A DNA stretch of 10,302 nt from an uncultured Alistipes sp. (lineage in GTDB: Bacteria > Bacteroidota > Bacteroidia > Bacteroidales > Rikenellaceae), in contig CAMWIG010000057.1 in NCBI GenBank assembly GCA_947174295.1, positions 1-10,302 on the forward strand. Reading direction: 5' to 3'. The notes beneath the pieces were generated by a model, which was given only the letters and a program-made list of their open reading frames with translations, was not told the DNA's origin and searched no databases. The position numbers and the translations under genes are program-made. Each line of letters opens with the position of its first letter. The first letter of the stretch is position 1. Below are positions 1 through 5,663 of this stretch, piece after piece.

Positions 1-55
1 GCGGAATCCGCCTGCGGGGGCTGGCCTTGCGGCTGGTCTGCGTCGTGACGCGGAC

Positions 56-110
56 GATGTGTACAGTTCGCATAAAATAAAAAAGTGCGCAGCTGCGAAC
101 TGTACACATC
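56..110. repeat. Perfect 17-bp inverted repeat, T-rich loop
   Basis: GATGTGTACAGTTCGCA (56-72) is perfectly complementary to 94-110, with a 21-base A/T-rich loop between. A shorter third copy of the core, TACAGTTCGCA, lies at 227-237. The 94-110 arm is also the 3' strand of the closing stem of the small RNA, so it has two possible partners. On the plus strand the same hairpin followed by a T-rich stretch (111-119) could act as a terminator for a gene entering from the left. Confidence 0.8.
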
Positions 111-238
111 TCTTATTTCTAAGGTCTGGTAAAGTGCCACTCGCGGACAGAATGTCCCAACGGCTCTGCGCATTGATTTCAACGATTGCTCTACCAGCCT
201 CCGTTTAGAAATAAGAATAAATATAATACAGTTCGCAG
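75..238 (-). ncRNA. Candidate 6S-like structured small RNA
   Basis: Read on the minus strand from about 238, the RNA folds as one long rod. A 12-bp closing stem pairs CTGCGAACTGTA (238-227) with TACAGTTCGCAG (104-93). A second perfect 12-bp stem pairs 216-205 with 122-111. A 9-bp stem follows, CTGGTAGAG against CTTTACCAG. Next comes a strongly asymmetric single-stranded bubble of about 24 nt that can form a small local hairpin. A terminal hairpin, GGACA-TTC-TGTCC, caps the rod. A T-run (about 86-75) directly follows the closing stem, as in an intrinsic terminator. A Bacteroidetes -7 box (TATCTTTG, 249-242) would start transcription within a base or two of the stem. Closing stem, central bubble and apical hairpin are the hallmarks of 6S RNA, and a Bacteroidetes form (6S-Flavo) is known. 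That it is a transcribed structured RNA is fairly well supported; the 6S identity is inference from shape. Confidence 0.6.
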
Positions 239-241
239 GAA

Positions 242-272
242 CAAAGATACGATAATTTTCGAAAAACGAAAA
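242..272 (-). promoter_or_regulatory. Promoter for the 6S-like RNA
   Basis: The -7 box TATCTTTG (249-242) matches the Bacteroidetes TAnnTTTG consensus exactly. Nineteen bases upstream is TTTT (272-269) in place of TTTG. The predicted start at about 237-238 coincides with the first base of the closing stem of the RNA. Confidence 0.65.
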
Positions 273-277
273 ACGGC

Positions 278-311
278 AATTGCTAATTGCTCATTTCAAA
301 TTGCTAATTGC
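278..311. repeat. Two direct copies of AATTGCTAATTGC
   Basis: Exact 13-base copies start at 278 and 299, a 21-base period. Short A/T-rich AATT-containing repeats like this are frequent between genes in Bacteroidetes. No function is evident. Confidence 0.75.
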
Positions 312-335
312 GCAAGCTTTGCGCATTCGCGCGCG

Positions 336-400
336 GGCCGCAGCCTCGGGGCGGCGGAGGCCCGCTCACTTCGTTCGCCAGCTCTCCGCAGGCTGCGGCC
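336..400. repeat. GC-rich imperfect inverted repeat
   Basis: GGCCGCAGCCT (336-346) pairs with AGGCTGCGGCC (390-400), and inside it GCGGAG (354-359) pairs with CTCCGC (384-389). The apex carries GCTCACTTCGTTCGC (364-378), itself an imperfect palindrome. This could be an intergenic repetitive extragenic palindrome. It has no T-run on either side, so it is unlikely to be a terminator. Confidence 0.6.
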
Positions 401-469
401 GCGAAGGAACGCAATGGCGCAGGCGACGAGCTGTTACAATATGAAAATAGATTGATAATTAATAATTGC

Positions 470-505
470 GAAACAAGAACCGGCCGCCCCCGAGGGGACG
501 GCCGG
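470..505 (-). terminator. Intrinsic terminator of rnpB
   Basis: On the minus strand the GC-rich hairpin CCGGCCGTCCCC-TCG-GGGGCGGCCGG (505-480, one bulged base) is followed by TTCTTGTTT. It lies 6 bases past the 3' strand of the rnpB P1 helix. Confidence 0.8.
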
Positions 506-511
506 TCGTGC

Positions 512-864
512 ATGCAGACTCTGTAAGCCGGGTTCTGTGCCCGTTCCGAGGAACGGGTCTTCGTCATTTATCTACCACGACGGTCTCCCGCCGCATGAAG
601 CAACCTACCCCCCGGCATCGGGCGAGCAACCCTTGACTGCCGGTATACATGGTCTTGCAACTCGCAGGACGTACTGCCGGTCGACATTGCTGCCGCCGCG
701 GTGGGCTCTTACCCCGCCTTTTCACCCTTACCCTTGCGGGCGGTTATTCTCTGTTACGCTTGCCATGCCCTCACGGACATCAGGCCGTTAACCTGTGCGA
801 TGCTCTGCGTTGCCCGGACTTTCCTCCCCCGGCCGAAGCCGGCGGCGACGAAGCGAGCCTGCAT
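512..864 (-). ncRNA. rnpB: RNase P RNA, bacterial type A
   Basis: This is the catalytic RNA of RNase P, which cuts the 5' leader from pre-tRNAs. On the minus strand the universally conserved blocks appear in order: GGAGGAAAGTCCGGGC near the 5' end (P4 5' strand), AAGGGTGAAA and GGTAAGAGCCCACCGCG in the middle, GGTAGG before the 3' domain, and TAGATAAATGACGA then ACAGAACCCGGCTTA at the 3' end. The ends were set by the P1 helix: ATGCAGGCTC (864-855) pairs with GAGTCTGCAT (521-512) using one G-U pair. The length of about 353 nt is normal for type A. A pairing CCGGCA/TGCCGG (612-643) marks the P15-P17 region. It has its own promoter (942-972) and terminator (480-505) and lies downstream of rpmH on the same strand. 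The identity is secure; exact ends are good to a few bases. Confidence 0.97.
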
Positions 865-941
865 TTTTCTGCGGCAGTGCGGCGTGCGGCGATCTCCGCA
901 GAGGACGAACCGCAGAACCGTATGCCGGTATGTTGTCGGTG

Positions 942-972
942 CAAATATACCCATTTTGCCGCGAAGAACGAA
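942..972 (-). promoter_or_regulatory. rnpB promoter
   Basis: TATATTTG (949-942) matches the TAnnTTTG -7 consensus, with TTCG (972-969) exactly 19 bases upstream in the -33 position. The predicted start near 936 leaves a leader of about 70 nt before P1. That leader holds an 8-bp inverted repeat, TTCTGCGG/CCGCAGAA (867-874 with 910-917). Confidence 0.75.
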
Positions 973-1012
973 CCCCGCAACGACGGTTTTTCGGAAAAAA
1001 CAGCCGAAGCGA

Positions 1013-1055
1013 CATAGAAAAGGCGATACCCATACACGGTATCGCCTTTTCTATG
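1013..1055 (-). terminator. Terminator after rpmH
   Basis: There is a perfect 18-bp inverted repeat (1013-1030 with 1038-1055) around a 7-base loop. The GC-rich core GGCGATACC is flanked by A-runs and T-runs. It starts 17 bases past the rpmH stop codon. The A/T-flanked symmetry could stop transcription in both directions, but no plus-strand gene arrives here. Confidence 0.9.
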
Positions 1056-1072
1056 GCTTGTTCCTCAACGGA

Positions 1073-1240
1073 TTAAGCGTACTTGAAAGTCGACTCGTCC
1101 GATACGGTCAGCTTCTTACGACCCTTGGCGCGACGTGCTGCCAAAACCTTGCGACCGTTGGCAGTCGCCATTCTCTGACGGAAACCGTGCTTGTTGATTC
1201 TCTTCCGGCGCGAAGGCTGGAACGTTCTTTTCATTGCCAT
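1073..1240 (-). CDS. rpmH: 50S ribosomal protein L34
   Basis: L34 is a small basic protein of the large ribosomal subunit, made in the cytoplasm and buried in 23S rRNA. The 55-residue product carries the full family pattern: MKRTFQPS near the start, then RKRINKHGFRQRM, ATANGRKVLAARRAKGRKKL and the end TVSDE. A short lineage-specific tail (STFKYA) follows. Two in-frame starts are possible, 1240 (MAMKRT) and 1234 (MKRT, the usual family start); neither has a Shine-Dalgarno sequence. A consensus promoter lies about 40 bases upstream, and an 18-bp hairpin terminator follows the stop. It is therefore a single-gene unit, directly upstream of rnpB on the same strand. In many bacteria L34 neighbours rnpA, the protein subunit of RNase P; here the neighbour is the RNA subunit. 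Confidence 0.97.
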   Translation of the reverse strand: MAMKRTFQPSRRKRINKHGFRQRMATANGRKVLAARRAKGRKKLTVSDESTFKYA

Positions 1241-1282
1241 AGTTATATAGTTTTTTTATGTTTTAGCGCATTATGCGGAGTG

Positions 1283-1313
1283 CAAAGGTAAAACCTTTTT
1301 TATAAATTACAAA
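1283..1313 (-). promoter_or_regulatory. rpmH promoter, full consensus
   Basis: TTTG (1313-1310), a 19-base spacer and TACCTTTG (1290-1283) match both Bacteroidetes sigma-70 boxes exactly. Transcription should start near 1277, giving a leader of about 37 nt. This is the best promoter in the window, in line with a ribosomal protein gene. Confidence 0.88.
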
Positions 1314-1426
1314 AAAAACGATGTTTTTTATCATGTTAGGGCACCCGCACACCCCTCCGCGCGCCACTTTGCGCGACGCCGCATAGAGTGTCCGGCCCAT
1401 CACCTGCCGTCGCGGCCGGGCGGCCG

Positions 1427-1984
1427 TCAGGCGTCCTTGAAAAGGTCGATCTCGCCGCGCTCGGCCTTGCCGTAGACCGAGGCCAGCTCGGCGATGACGG
1501 GCGAGATGTACTCTATGGTGTCGGTCACGGCACCCTTGCCGCCATCGCCCTTGATGCGGTAGAGCATCGCAGCGTAGAGCGCGCGGAAGCACAGCTCGGT
1601 GTCGGACATGTCGCCGTCGGCAAGAACCAGGCGCAGCGCCGGCAGCTGCGGCGCCAGACGGGCGTAGAGCGTGCGGTAGCGGGCGCCCGCGGGAAGCTCC
1701 ATAAGGCGCAGGTGAAGGTCGTGAAGGTCGGCGATGAGGTGCAGCGTGTGTTCGAGGTGCCCCTTCTCGTCCTTGCCCTCCTCGTGGAGAAGATTCACGA
1801 TGTCCATGTACCACAGAAGATGGAGATGGCGCTGCTCCTCGGCGATGTCGGTGCGCGGGGCGATGAGCTGCGAGTATATGGCCTCGGGCGAGAACTGCAA
1901 CGCCCGCAGCAAATCCTCGACCTGCCACAGATAGAGTATGTATTCGGCGATGTTTTCGCGACGCTTGATTTTTGCTATGTCCAT
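1427..1984 (-). CDS. DUF4924 family protein
   Basis: This 185-residue cytoplasmic protein has no signal peptide or membrane segment. It is recognised as DUF4924, a Bacteroidetes family of unknown function, from the N-terminal pattern RRENIAEYILYLWQVEDLLRA (residues 8-28). The sequence reads as mostly helical, with many Leu, His and Glu residues (for example EEQRHLHLLWYMDIVNLLHE, residues 49-68). No catalytic motif is visible. I chose the ATG at 1984. An upstream in-frame TTG at 2005 lies inside the -7 promoter box, so it cannot be the start of this transcript. The gene is divergent from lnt, and the two promoters share a region of about 85 bases. No convincing terminator follows the stop. The family call is fairly secure; the role is unknown. 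Confidence 0.88.
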   Translation of the reverse strand: MDIAKIKRRENIAEYILYLWQVEDLLRALQFSPEAIYSQLIAPRTDIAEEQRHLHLLWYMDIVNLLHEEGKDEKGHLEHTLHLIADLHDLHLRLMELPAGARYRTLYARLAPQLPALRLVLADGDMSDTELCFRALYAAMLYRIKGDGGKGAVTDTIEYISPVIAELASVYGKAERGEIDLFKDA

Positions 1985-2002
1985 GTGCGAATATAATTTC
2001 GA

Positions 2003-2010
2003 CAAAGGTA
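2003..2010 (-). promoter_or_regulatory. -7 box of the DUF4924 gene
   Basis: TACCTTTG (2010-2003) matches TAnnTTTG. The -33 position (2033-2030) reads AACA rather than TTTG, so the promoter may be weak or need an activator. The start would fall near 1997, leaving a leader of only about 12 nt. Confidence 0.6.
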
Positions 2011-2017
2011 CGAAAGT

Positions 2018-2050
2018 TTTGCCGATTATTGTTTTTTATTGTTACTTTTG
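2018..2050 (+). promoter_or_regulatory. lnt-folC promoter
   Basis: TACTTTTG (2043-2050) fits the -7 consensus, and TTTG (2018-2021) lies 21 bases upstream, two more than usual. The predicted start near 2056 is 15 bases ahead of the lnt ATG. It interleaves with the divergent DUF4924 promoter. Confidence 0.6.
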
Positions 2051-2070
2051 CGGTGTTAAACGAAAATCGC

Positions 2071-3630
2071 ATGAAGCGCCGTCTTTCAGCTGTCATAATT
2101 TCGGTCGTGCTGCTCTCTTCGGGTTGGTTGGGCGGTACCGGACTCACCCTCCTCGGCGCATTCGTCCCTCTGCTCTGGTTATCCGACTCCTACGGCGCGA
2201 CGCGGCGCGACTGGTGGCGCGTGTTCGGCTGGGCCGCTCTGACGTTCGTGCTCTGGAACGCCGCAACGATATGGTGGATATGGGGCGCTACGCCCGTCGG
2301 ACCGTTCGCCGCGACGCTCGCCTCGACAACCCTCAACATGATAGCATTCATGCTCTACCGCACAGTCTCTCAGCGGGCCCCGCGGGCGCTGGGATACACA
2401 CTGCTGACAGCAGGGTGGATAGCGACCGAATACTGGTACACGGTGGGCGAGTTCTCGTGGCCGTGGCTCATTCTCGGCAACGGATTCTCGCACGACGTGT
2501 GGGCCGTGCAGTGGTATGAATATACGGGCGTATTCGGCGGTTCGCTGTGGGTGCTCGTCGCGAACATAGCGATTTACGAGGCCTGGCGCACGCGTTCGCT
2601 CCGCAGTGCCGCGACGGCAGCGGCGGCGGTGCTCGTGCCGGCGGCGGTGTCGCTGGCCATATACTTCACGTGGCACGAACCCGACGCGGGAACCGCCAGG
2701 GTCACGGTCGTGCAGCCCAACGTCCCCGTCTACGAGGATTTCGACCCCGACTGGCGAATCGAAAACCTGCTCGCGCTGGCGGCCGAAGCCCCCGCCGACA
2801 CGGACTACATCATAATGCCCGAAACGGCCGTCGAGGACGGAATGGCGATAGACGAGGGCGACATCGAGGGCGACCCGACGGTGGCTCGATTCGCGGAGTT
2901 CATGCGCGAGCGCTACCCCTCGGCGACGCTCATAACGGGGGCCAAGTCGCTGCGATTCTACCGCCCCGAGAACCGCACGGCGACCGCGCGCGCGGGCCGC
3001 GGCTACTATTACGACATATTCAATTCGGCCGTGGGCGTAGACTCCGCAGGATTGCAGAAGATATACCACAAGGGGCGGCTCGTAATCGGAGTGGAGAAGA
3101 TGCCGCTGCCGTGGCTCTTCGAGTGGCTGCGGTTTCTGGTCATCGACCTCGGAGGCACGGTGGGGCAGTTAGGCGTGAGCTCGGAGCGCGAGACGTTCCG
3201 AAGCGGCGGCACGGAGGCCGGAGCGGCGATATGCTACGAGGGACTCTACGGCGACTTCTACGGCGGCTTCATACGGCGCGGTGCGCAGGCGATGCTCATA
3301 ATATCGAACGACGGATGGTGGGGCGACACGCCCGGATACCGCCATCTGTTCACCATCTCGCGCCTGCGGGCCATCGAACACCGCCGCGCCATAGCGCGCA
3401 GCGCCAACACCGGCCGTTCGGGATTCATCTCGGCGCGCGGCGACGTGGGCGAGACCCTCGGCTGGGACGAGCGCGGAACAATAGCCTCGACGCTCGCGCT
3501 CGACACGCGGCAGACATTCTACACGCGCTACGGCGACTATCTGGGCCGCATCGCCGAGTATGTGATGCTGCTGTGCGTGCTATACTACACGGCCTACCGC
3601 GTCAAACGAAGGAACTATCTGGTAAAATAA
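2071..3630 (+). CDS. lnt: Apolipoprotein N-acyltransferase
   Basis: Lnt transfers a fatty acyl chain from phospholipid to the N-terminal cysteine of lipoproteins at the periplasmic face of the inner membrane, the last step of lipoprotein maturation. The 519-residue product has the normal layout. Several hydrophobic segments span residues 1-200, including a WNAATIWWIWG segment, followed by a C-terminal nitrilase domain. The nitrilase triad of the family is present: E251 in MPETAV, K334 in YHKGRLV and C388 in AAICYEG. VVQPNV (213-218), SNDGWWGDT (412-420) and RSANTGRSG (443-451) are also family motifs. The ATG at 2071 was chosen because it follows the promoter and gives a typical N-terminus (MKRRLSAVII); an upstream in-frame ATG at 1972 precedes the promoter. 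folC begins 15 bases after the stop, so the two are probably co-transcribed. Isoleucine is mostly ATA (18 of 30). Confidence 0.96.
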   Translation: MKRRLSAVIISVVLLSSGWLGGTGLTLLGAFVPLLWLSDSYGATRRDWWRVFGWAALTFVLWNAATIWWIWGATPVGPFAATLASTTLNMIAFMLYRTVSQRAPRALGYTLLTAGWIATEYWYTVGEFSWPWLILGNGFSHDVWAVQWYEYTGVFGGSLWVLVANIAIYEAWRTRSLRSAATAAAAVLVPAAVSLAIYFTWHEPDAGTARVTVVQPNVPVYEDFDPDWRIENLLALAAEAPADTDYIIMPETAVEDGMAIDEGDIEGDPTVARFAEFMRERYPSATLITGAKSLRFYRPENRTATARAGRGYYYDIFNSAVGVDSAGLQKIYHKGRLVIGVEKMPLPWLFEWLRFLVIDLGGTVGQLGVSSERETFRSGGTEAGAAICYEGLYGDFYGGFIRRGAQAMLIISNDGWWGDTPGYRHLFTISRLRAIEHRRAIARSANTGRSGFISARGDVGETLGWDERGTIASTLALDTRQTFYTRYGDYLGRIAEYVMLLCVLYYTAYRVKRRNYLVK

Positions 3631-3645
3631 TCCGAATCTCACAAT

Positions 3646-4935
3646 ATGAACTACTCTCAGACTCTCGAATTTCTCTACTCGGCCATGCCGTCGTTCCAGC
3701 AAAAAGGAGCAATGGCATACAAACCGGGATTGGAGCGCGTCACCGCGTTCTGCCGCCACATCGGAAACCCGCAGCGCAACTTCTTCACCATACACGTCGC
3801 CGGCACAAACGGCAAAGGCTCGGTATCGCACATGATTGCCGCGGTGCTCCAAAGCGCCGGATACCGCACGGGACTATTCACTTCGCCCCACTTGCAGGAC
3901 TTCCGCGAGCGCATACGCGTCGACGGCGAGATGATACCAAAGCAGAGAGTCGTCAACTTCGTGGACAAACACCGCGAGAAGATGACGGAGCTCGACCTGT
4001 CGTTCTTCGAGATGACGGCCGCACTGGCGTTCGAGCACTTCGCCCAGAGCGACGTCGAGGTCGCCGTAATCGAGACGGGGCTCGGAGGACGTCTCGACGC
4101 TACGAACATCATAGTGCCGATTCTCAGCGTGGTGACAAACATCGGACTGGAACACACGGCGCTGCTCGGACCTACGATAGAGCGGATAGCAGCCGAGAAG
4201 GCCGGAATCATCAAGAAGAGCCGCCCGGTGCTTATCGGCGAGAGCGACCCCGCATACAACCACGTGTTCGAAGCCGCGGCCGCCGAGAACCGTTCGCAGA
4301 TAGTCTACGCCGAGCAGGTGTTCGAGTGCGCCGGACAGAGCCACGGCGAAAACGGCCAGCAGTTCACAATGGTGCGCACGCGCGACGGACACCGATTCGA
4401 GGTCGCGCTCGACCTCGGCGGCGACTACCAGCGCCGCAACATCGTCACGGCTTCGGCCGCCGTGGACTTCCTGCACGAGAATACGCCGCTCACCATCTCG
4501 CGACGCGCCTACATCGAGGGCATGCGCGACGCTGCGGAGACGACGGGGCTGCGCGGACGATGGCAGACGCTCTCCACGTCGCCGCTCACCGTGTGCGACA
4601 CGGGCCACAACCCCCACGGCATGGCATACGTCGCCGAGCAGCTCGCGAAGCAGACCTACGAAAAGCTATACTGCATAATCGGCGTCGTACAGGACAAGGA
4701 TTTGGCGAACATTCTGCCGCTGCTGCCGCGCGAGGCCCACTACATCTTCACCCAGGCGTCGATAGAGCGTGCGCTCGACGCCGAAGCTCTCGCCGCCGCG
4801 GCTGCCGGATTCGGCCTTAGGGGCGAGGTGGTGCGCGGAGTCGGAGCCGCCCTGACGCGCGCGCAGGAGATTGCCACGCCGCGCGACATGATATTCATCG
4901 GCGGAAGCACGTTCGTCGTGGCCGAAGCGTTGTAG
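3646..4935 (+). CDS. folC: Folylpolyglutamate / dihydrofolate synthase
   Basis: This Mur-ligase-fold ATP-dependent enzyme adds glutamate to folates and, in bifunctional forms, joins glutamate to dihydropteroate to make dihydrofolate. It acts in the cytoplasm. The 429 residues match the usual length. Motifs in order are the P-loop HVAGTNGKGSVSHM (50-63), FTSPHL (78-83), ETGLGGRLDATN (143-154, the folate-synthase signature), NIGLEH (165-170), AEKAGIIK (183-190), LRGRWQ (302-307), DTGHNPHG (318-325, start of the C-terminal domain) and GGSTFVVAEAL at the end. Bifunctionality is inferred from it being the only folC-like gene seen and cannot be proved from the sequence. It is second in the lnt-folC unit and ends at a strong bidirectional terminator. 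There is no Shine-Dalgarno sequence ahead of the ATG, which is normal for the phylum. Confidence 0.95.
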   Translation: MNYSQTLEFLYSAMPSFQQKGAMAYKPGLERVTAFCRHIGNPQRNFFTIHVAGTNGKGSVSHMIAAVLQSAGYRTGLFTSPHLQDFRERIRVDGEMIPKQRVVNFVDKHREKMTELDLSFFEMTAALAFEHFAQSDVEVAVIETGLGGRLDATNIIVPILSVVTNIGLEHTALLGPTIERIAAEKAGIIKKSRPVLIGESDPAYNHVFEAAAAENRSQIVYAEQVFECAGQSHGENGQQFTMVRTRDGHRFEVALDLGGDYQRRNIVTASAAVDFLHENTPLTISRRAYIEGMRDAAETTGLRGRWQTLSTSPLTVCDTGHNPHGMAYVAEQLAKQTYEKLYCIIGVVQDKDLANILPLLPREAHYIFTQASIERALDAEALAAAAAGFGLRGEVVRGVGAALTRAQEIATPRDMIFIGGSTFVVAEAL

Positions 4936-4954
4936 AAGCGCGAAGTGCAAATGA

Positions 4955-4987
4955 AAAAAGGCTGTCCGATCGAAGGACAGCCTTTTT
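4955..4987. terminator. Bidirectional terminator, folC / outer-membrane gene
   Basis: A perfect 13-bp stem AAAAAGGCTGTCC / GGACAGCCTTTTT encloses a 7-base loop. The A-run and T-run let it work on both strands. It lies 19 bases past the folC stop and 18 bases past the stop of the convergent gene at 5006, so one element ends both units. Confidence 0.92.
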
Positions 4988-5005
4988 CGTTTTACGGAGC
5001 AGTCG

Positions 5006-5599
5006 TCAGAAGTGCATCGCAACACCGAACGCGAGACCGAGGCGGTTGATGCGGCCGGCATTGCTGTAAATCTCGCCGACGGTGTAGTCGTAGGCATCCC
5101 CAACGACATTCACGTAGTCGAATCCGACGGTGAGGTCGAGCCGCGTGCGGCGCGTCACGGCGATTCTGTAACCGCCGCCGATGCCGCCCGTGAAGCCGGT
5201 GCCGTAGTCGGGGTAGAGGGTGAGTCCCGCATCGGCGTAGTTGAACCAGCGGTTGCGCTGGCGGCCGTACAGACGTTCGGCCTTGACGTAGAGGGGCATG
5301 CTCTTGTAGCTGCCTCTCGACCACGAGCCGAACCCGAAGCCCAGGCCGACGTTCCAGTCGCCGGTCACACGGACGGTTCCTTCGAGCAGGAACTCGCCGC
5401 CGCGGCGATAGTCGGGCGACCCTCCGCTGGATACGCGGACACCCTGATATTTCAGGACGGCCGATTCATACAGCCCCAGACTGTAACGGTACCCCACGCC
5501 GAAACGCACGCGCGGCTCGACGGTTCCCTCTTTCGGGCTCTTGGCCTGCACCGCCACAGTCAGAGCGGCGAACAGCAGAAGAAGAAGAGTTTTTTTCAT
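5006..5599 (-). CDS. Small outer-membrane beta-barrel protein
   Basis: This 197-residue protein starts with a classic signal peptide (MKKTLLLLLFAALTVAVQA, cleavage likely after A19). The rest shows alternating polar and hydrophobic stretches rich in Gly, Tyr and Arg, for example RFGVGYRYSLGLYE, VGLGFGFGSWSRG and GGIGGGYRIAV. It ends in LGLAFGVAMHF, with the terminal phenylalanine that guides barrel insertion by BamA. About eight strands would fit, as in OmpX/OmpW-sized barrels. I do not recognise a named family. It begins 64 bases after pth on the same strand with no promoter or terminator visible between them, so it may be the last gene of rplY-pth. The shared terminator with folC lies just downstream. 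The localisation is well supported; the function is unknown. Confidence 0.85.
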   Translation of the reverse strand: MKKTLLLLLFAALTVAVQAKSPKEGTVEPRVRFGVGYRYSLGLYESAVLKYQGVRVSSGGSPDYRRGGEFLLEGTVRVTGDWNVGLGFGFGSWSRGSYKSMPLYVKAERLYGRQRNRWFNYADAGLTLYPDYGTGFTGGIGGGYRIAVTRRTRLDLTVGFDYVNVVGDAYDYTVGEIYSNAGRINRLGLAFGVAMHF

Positions 5600-5663
5600 G
5601 CTTTTATCGAATCGTTTCCGGGGTACACCGCGCAGGAGATTGCATCCGCCGATATCGCACCCG

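Larger units (their letters stand above)
239..469. other. Repeat-rich non-coding stretch
   Basis: I see no gene here; the short open frames are arginine- or alanine-rich and match no family. The stretch holds the promoter of the small RNA (242-272). It also has a 13-base direct repeat AATTGCTAATTGC at 278-290 and 299-311, a GC-rich imperfect cruciform at 336-400, and an A/T-rich tail (430-470) that leads into the rnpB terminator. Confidence 0.6.

Noticed and set aside
1..48. End of a plus-strand protein gene with a TGA stop at 46-48
   Set aside because: Only 15 codons are visible (Ala, Gly, Trp, Cys, Ser rich) and no family can be recognised. Several frames are open equally far, so no call is justified.
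111..216. tRNA-like sequence (GCTCTACCAGCC on the plus strand)
   Set aside because: No cloverleaf, T-loop GTTCRA or acceptor stem can be formed; the segment is accounted for by the rod-shaped RNA.
94..237. A miniature inverted-repeat transposon with TGCGAACTGTA ends
   Set aside because: There is no target-site duplication, and the inner stems continue the pairing along the whole length. A promoter and T-run fit the same coordinates, so a structured RNA explains more.
701..1291. Open frames across rnpB and rpmH
   Set aside because: They overlap the conserved RNase P RNA core and the L34 gene and have no protein similarity.
1314..1426. Terminator for the DUF4924 gene
   Set aside because: Only short GC-rich self-complementary pieces occur and none is followed by a T-run. 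The A/T-rich tract at 1299-1325 belongs to the rpmH promoter.
1985..2005. Upstream TTG start for the DUF4924 protein
   Set aside because: The TTG lies inside the TACCTTTG promoter box, so it is upstream of the expected transcript, and the family start matches the ATG at 1984.
2547..4820. A 757-codon plus-strand open frame spanning lnt and folC
   Set aside because: It is a shifted-frame shadow: very rich in Arg, Gly and Ala, with no family pattern, while the real lnt and folC frames carry complete catalytic motifs and a clear gene boundary.
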